A stretch of 53,451 bases of DNA from Cryobacterium glaciale. Lineage in GTDB: Bacteria > Actinomycetota > Actinomycetes > Actinomycetales > Microbacteriaceae. The stretch covers positions 1-53,451 of the forward strand of contig NZ_SOEY01000004.1 in the NCBI RefSeq assembly GCF_004402535.1. Direction: 5' to 3'. The notes under the pieces are model-generated. The model did not search any database, had not been told where the DNA came from, and worked only from the letters and a program-made list of their open reading frames with translations. Positions 51,192 to 53,451 of the stretch are shown piece after piece; position 1 is the stretch's first letter; every line of letters begins with the position of its first letter. The position numbers and the translations under genes were made by a program.

Positions 51192-51343
51192 CGCTCCGGG
51201 CTCTCGACGGGACGTGCCCGTCCCGCTTGAATGCTGACGACGCGCCTGGTCGCGATCAGCCAGCATCCGCCTTCGATACCCCCCAGGCACTCCGGTCCTG
51301 TTTCCGGGCTGTCGTCTGTTGCATTGTGACTCGTGTCAACCAT
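51188..51343 (-). CDS. Small protein 1, 51 residues, head of the operon
   Basis: This short frame starts MVDTSHNATD, preceded by GAGGATCGGGG. It ends with GGIEGGCWLIATRRVVSI, which resembles GAEGGRWLVRTIGS in the next protein, so it may be a truncated third paralogue. Its stop codon overlaps the next start (ATGA), which supports real translation and coupling. It is the first gene of the six-gene run. Confidence 0.45.
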   Translation of the reverse strand: MVDTSHNATDDSPETGPECLGGIEGGCWLIATRRVVSIQAGRARPVESPER

Positions 51344-51403
51344 TTCGATCCCCGATCCTCGTGGTCGGGTGCCCTTCTGTCGGACCTCTCCGGCCTGCTG
51401 AAA

Positions 51404-51432
51404 TACAAATCTACGAAGGTTCCTAATTTCAA
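51404..51432 (-). promoter_or_regulatory. Possible promoter of the six-gene operon
   Basis: On the minus strand TTGAAA (51427-51432) and TTTGTA (51404-51409) are 17 bases apart, in the only AT-rich patch of the 201-base divergent space. The -10 match is weak. The start codon at 51343 lies about 60 bases downstream. Confidence 0.35.
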
Positions 51433-51544
51433 ACCACCGACTCAACGACAAACTCGGCGCCGCCCCGCCGTGAGGGGAGATCATCGACAGTGTTCGGCGG
51501 CTGCGGTCCCTATCCAAGGCAGACCGCCCCGAGAAAGGCGGATC

Positions 51545-52057
51545 ATGACTACACCAGGGCCAACTGCGGAGCCGGACCAAGCCGGGGTTCCCGACGGAAG
51601 CGGTCGACGCCTCAGACCAGCGGCGCATCCGAGCGCCGACGTCGTATCGGATCAGCTGGCGCGCAGCGTGCAAGCAACCCACATTGCCTGGGCCCGTATG
51701 GGGGCGGAGTTCGGGCTGTTGACCAGCAGCCAGGTCGCGGAAGTCCTGGGAGCCAGGCCGTCAAACCGGATGTTGGCGTCGCGGAAACGCGCGGCGCATC
51801 TCATCACTGGAATCGTGAGGGGAAACGCTGTTCTTTATCCCGGATTTCAATTCGATCGGGTTCACGGAAAGATCCTCCCGCTGATGGGGCGACTCATCGG
51901 GTTGGCAATGGCGAACGGCTGGACCGAACACGACCTGTTGCTGTGGCTCTGCGGGCCGAATACATCCTTCAAGGAGGAAGACCGTCCCGTGGACCACTTC
52001 CACGATCCTGATTCTGTGATTGCCGCCGCCAGAAACGAGTTCGAGACCCAATGGTGA
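51545..52057 (+). CDS. MbcA/ParS/Xre-type antitoxin-like protein
   Basis: This 170-residue protein starts MTTPGPTAEP after GAAAGG; a longer upstream frame is not convincing. Residues from about 65 contain LLTSSQVAEVLGARPSNRML, AAHLITGIVRGNAVLYPGFQFD and HDLLLWLCGPNTSF, then RPVDHFHDPDSVIAAARNEF. The C-terminal block matches the toxin-binding domain of MbcA/ParS antitoxins. No RES-domain or other toxin gene is adjacent in the window, so it is an orphan here. It is divergent from the six-gene operon and convergent with the decayed transposase. Confidence 0.65.
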   Translation: MTTPGPTAEPDQAGVPDGSGRRLRPAAHPSADVVSDQLARSVQATHIAWARMGAEFGLLTSSQVAEVLGARPSNRMLASRKRAAHLITGIVRGNAVLYPGFQFDRVHGKILPLMGRLIGLAMANGWTEHDLLLWLCGPNTSFKEEDRPVDHFHDPDSVIAAARNEFETQW

Positions 52058-52107
52058 CGAGGCCGCGGCAACCATGCAACCCTCGGCCCCAGTCCTGCCC
52101 AACGACA

Positions 52108-52139
52108 AAGTCGCTCCTGAGATTCCTCAGGAGCGACTT
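52108..52139. terminator. Hairpin 2 between antitoxin-type gene and decayed transposase
   Basis: AAGTCGCTCCTGAG pairs with CTCAGGAGCGACTT across ATTC, a 14-bp perfect stem. Its core TCGCTCCTGAG is identical to that of hairpin 1 at 46432. It lies 13 bases from the 3' end of the decayed transposase and 50 bases after the antitoxin-type stop. Confidence 0.75.
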
Positions 52140-52151
52140 CTTCGTTTTCGA

Positions 52152-53451
52152 CTAGGTCGTCGGCACCGCGCCGTCCTCCGGTCTGTGCGAGGTGTCGGCC
52201 GGGTTGGGCGAGGCGTATGGGGAGTGCCACTCTCGGTCCCTGCGACGAATGTTCGCGGGTAGTTCAGCGGCCGGCGACGGTATGACCGGTTTGCTGATTT
52301 GCCTGCGCATAGACGCGGCGATAGCGCTCAGGTTGGAGTTGCTGAGCGAGATCGTCAGGAAGATCTGGGCGGCAGCGAACCCGCGCACAGTTCGGCGGGA
52401 GGTGCCGCCAAGACTCTCGAAAAGTGACTCTGTGATATCGGCGTTGAAGCAGTCCATGGAGTTCCGTGCGTGATTGTGAAAAGCCTGCCACTTCTTACTC
52501 CCATACGTGATGGGCTGCCGCTGGTGCATACCGTCGTTTTTGTCAAAGGTCACAAACTGTTGGGTGCGGATCCCGGCGGGAGGCCGGAAGGTCGTGTTCG
52601 TCGAGTTGCTCGACGCGGTAGTCGGTCGAGGGCGTGAAGCCGAGGTTAAATGCGGACTCATGCAGACCTGCGCCAGGAATATTGGCGAAGTAGGCCTTGT
52701 CGGTGTCCAGGATGCCAGGTGCCAGGCCGGTGCTAAGTGCAGTACGCATCAGCGCGACGGCTTCTTCTGCCGCCCCGATGTTGGGCAGGCTCAGGGTTGC
52801 GCTGATCGCCAGCCGGGGAAATCGGGATTCCCCGGGGCGTTCCGAGTCGACCCGCACGGCGCTATTAACCATCCAGCCCCAGCGAGAGATGTTCCTGCCG
52901 TCGTAAGCCGTGCCTGCCCCGGCGAAGACGTCGACGGGTCCGTGCGGAAGGGCACGAGGATCGGCGCCGACTTCGTGCGTAACCTTCTCCGCCCGGGTCT
53001 TTCTCGAAAAGCCGCGGGTGGTCGGCGACGCTATGAACGTTTGGCCGACGGCGAGGTCGATGCGGCCAGGGGCGTAACGGAGGCGTCGCGGGCGCTGCAG
53101 GAATGTCATGTGCAGGAAAGCGTTCGTGAATTCGTCCAGACGGGTCCTCATTTTCTTCTCGCGGTCGGAGTCGTGCGCGTCCAGAACGGCCTGAACCTCC
53201 GTGGAGGTGGACGTGGTGCTCTGGTTGTGAGGAAAAGGATCCATAAGCACGAGCAACCGGTGGAAAGCGCGGTGCGTGCCGCCGTACCAGCGCCTGTCCT
53301 CCCGCGTGTCGCCTAGGGAAGCAGGAGCCACGTCGGCGAGGTTGTGTGTGATCAACTCTTTGTAGGCCGTTTCGGCGCTGAAATCCTGCCAAGTTAGTGG
53401 CTGGTTTCCTGCCGAAAGAGCGCTAATTATCAGGCCAGGCAACTCCCCGCC
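52152..53451 (-). pseudogene. Decayed DDE-transposase-like gene, partial at the window end
   Basis: This is a homologue of the 639-residue protein at 46617, in two frames. The 5' part (window end to about 52575) contains ISRWGWMVNSAVRVDSERPG, LDTDKAYFANIPGAGLHESA and TPSTDYRVEQ. The 3' part resumes in another frame at MHQRQPITYGSKKW and continues through FAAAQIFLTISLSNSNL. About 100 residues, including the cysteine insertion, are deleted. The first catalytic Asp is replaced (AVGQT for SFDQT), and the Glu position reads NSMDCF. It is inactive as it stands. The 5' end lies beyond the window. Confidence 0.85.

Larger units (their letters stand above)
46391..53451. mobile_element. Mobile region next to tRNA-Pro carrying two copies of a transposase-type module
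   Basis: The region begins directly beyond tRNA-Pro and continues past the window end. It holds one complete operon (46617-51343, minus strand), a divergent antitoxin-type gene and a decayed second copy of the transposase. Each transposase 3' end is followed by a hairpin with the same core. No host housekeeping gene lies inside, and the right edge is not visible. Confidence 0.6.

Overview
The window is high-GC, gene-dense, actinobacterial DNA, most like the family Microbacteriaceae (Cryobacterium/Leifsonia-type). The reasons are the actinobacterial trio of MSMEG_4193-type phosphatase, DUF3090 and SCO1664-type proteins, a B12-dependent methionine synthase, CGNR and MmyB-type regulators, and the octamer GCATCCGC/GCGGATGC, which recurs roughly 35 times by eye. 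All products are inferred by reading the sequence; no database search was run.

Region 1 (1-22950) is ordinary chromosome: metH; a three-gene ImmA-peptidase / membrane protein / HTH operon; small enzymes (heme-degrading-type monooxygenase, histidine phosphatase, LLM oxidoreductase, methyltransferase, phosphoribosyltransferase, hydrolase, VOC protein); two exported proteins of unknown role; a DEAD-box RNA helicase; a quinone reductase; a MazG-like protein; and a divergent EamA exporter / CGNR regulator pair.

Region 2 (22941-33504) is a polyamine-type uptake and oxidation island. It has a four-gene PotD/B/C/A-like ABC operon, two flavin amine oxidases on the opposite strand and a tandem-Lrp regulator. 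On its left lies a deletion-riddled remnant of an alcohol dehydrogenase plus SRPBCC locus. The intact version of that locus (ArsR - SRPBCC - dehydrogenase) lies on its right in the same orientation, so the island sits between direct repeats. A LivH-like fragment lies just inside the right copy.

Region 3 (33559-46187) is accessory metabolism with several broken genes: cupin, MFS transporter, a VOC gene with an in-frame stop, a squalene-cyclase-like N-terminal fragment, an aromatic-ring FAD monooxygenase behind a perfect 12-bp palindrome, ArfB, the conserved actinobacterial trio, a zinc alcohol dehydrogenase, a decayed aldo/keto reductase beside its intact XRE/MmyB-type regulator, an NYN/OST-HTH RNA-binding-type protein, a MOSC protein and a DUF6328-like membrane protein.

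Region 4 (46307-53451) is a mobile region next to tRNA-Pro(GGG). Six genes on the minus strand are packed with 4-base ATGA overlaps: three small related proteins, two tyrosine-recombinase-fold proteins that both appear to lack the nucleophilic tyrosine, and a 639-residue DDE-transposase-like protein. A divergent MbcA/ParS-like antitoxin-type gene separates this operon from a second, decayed transposase copy that runs off the window. The same hairpin core (TCGCTCCTGAG...CTCAGGAGCGA) sits just beyond the 3' end of each transposase gene. This coupled operon is the best candidate in the window for an undescribed system.
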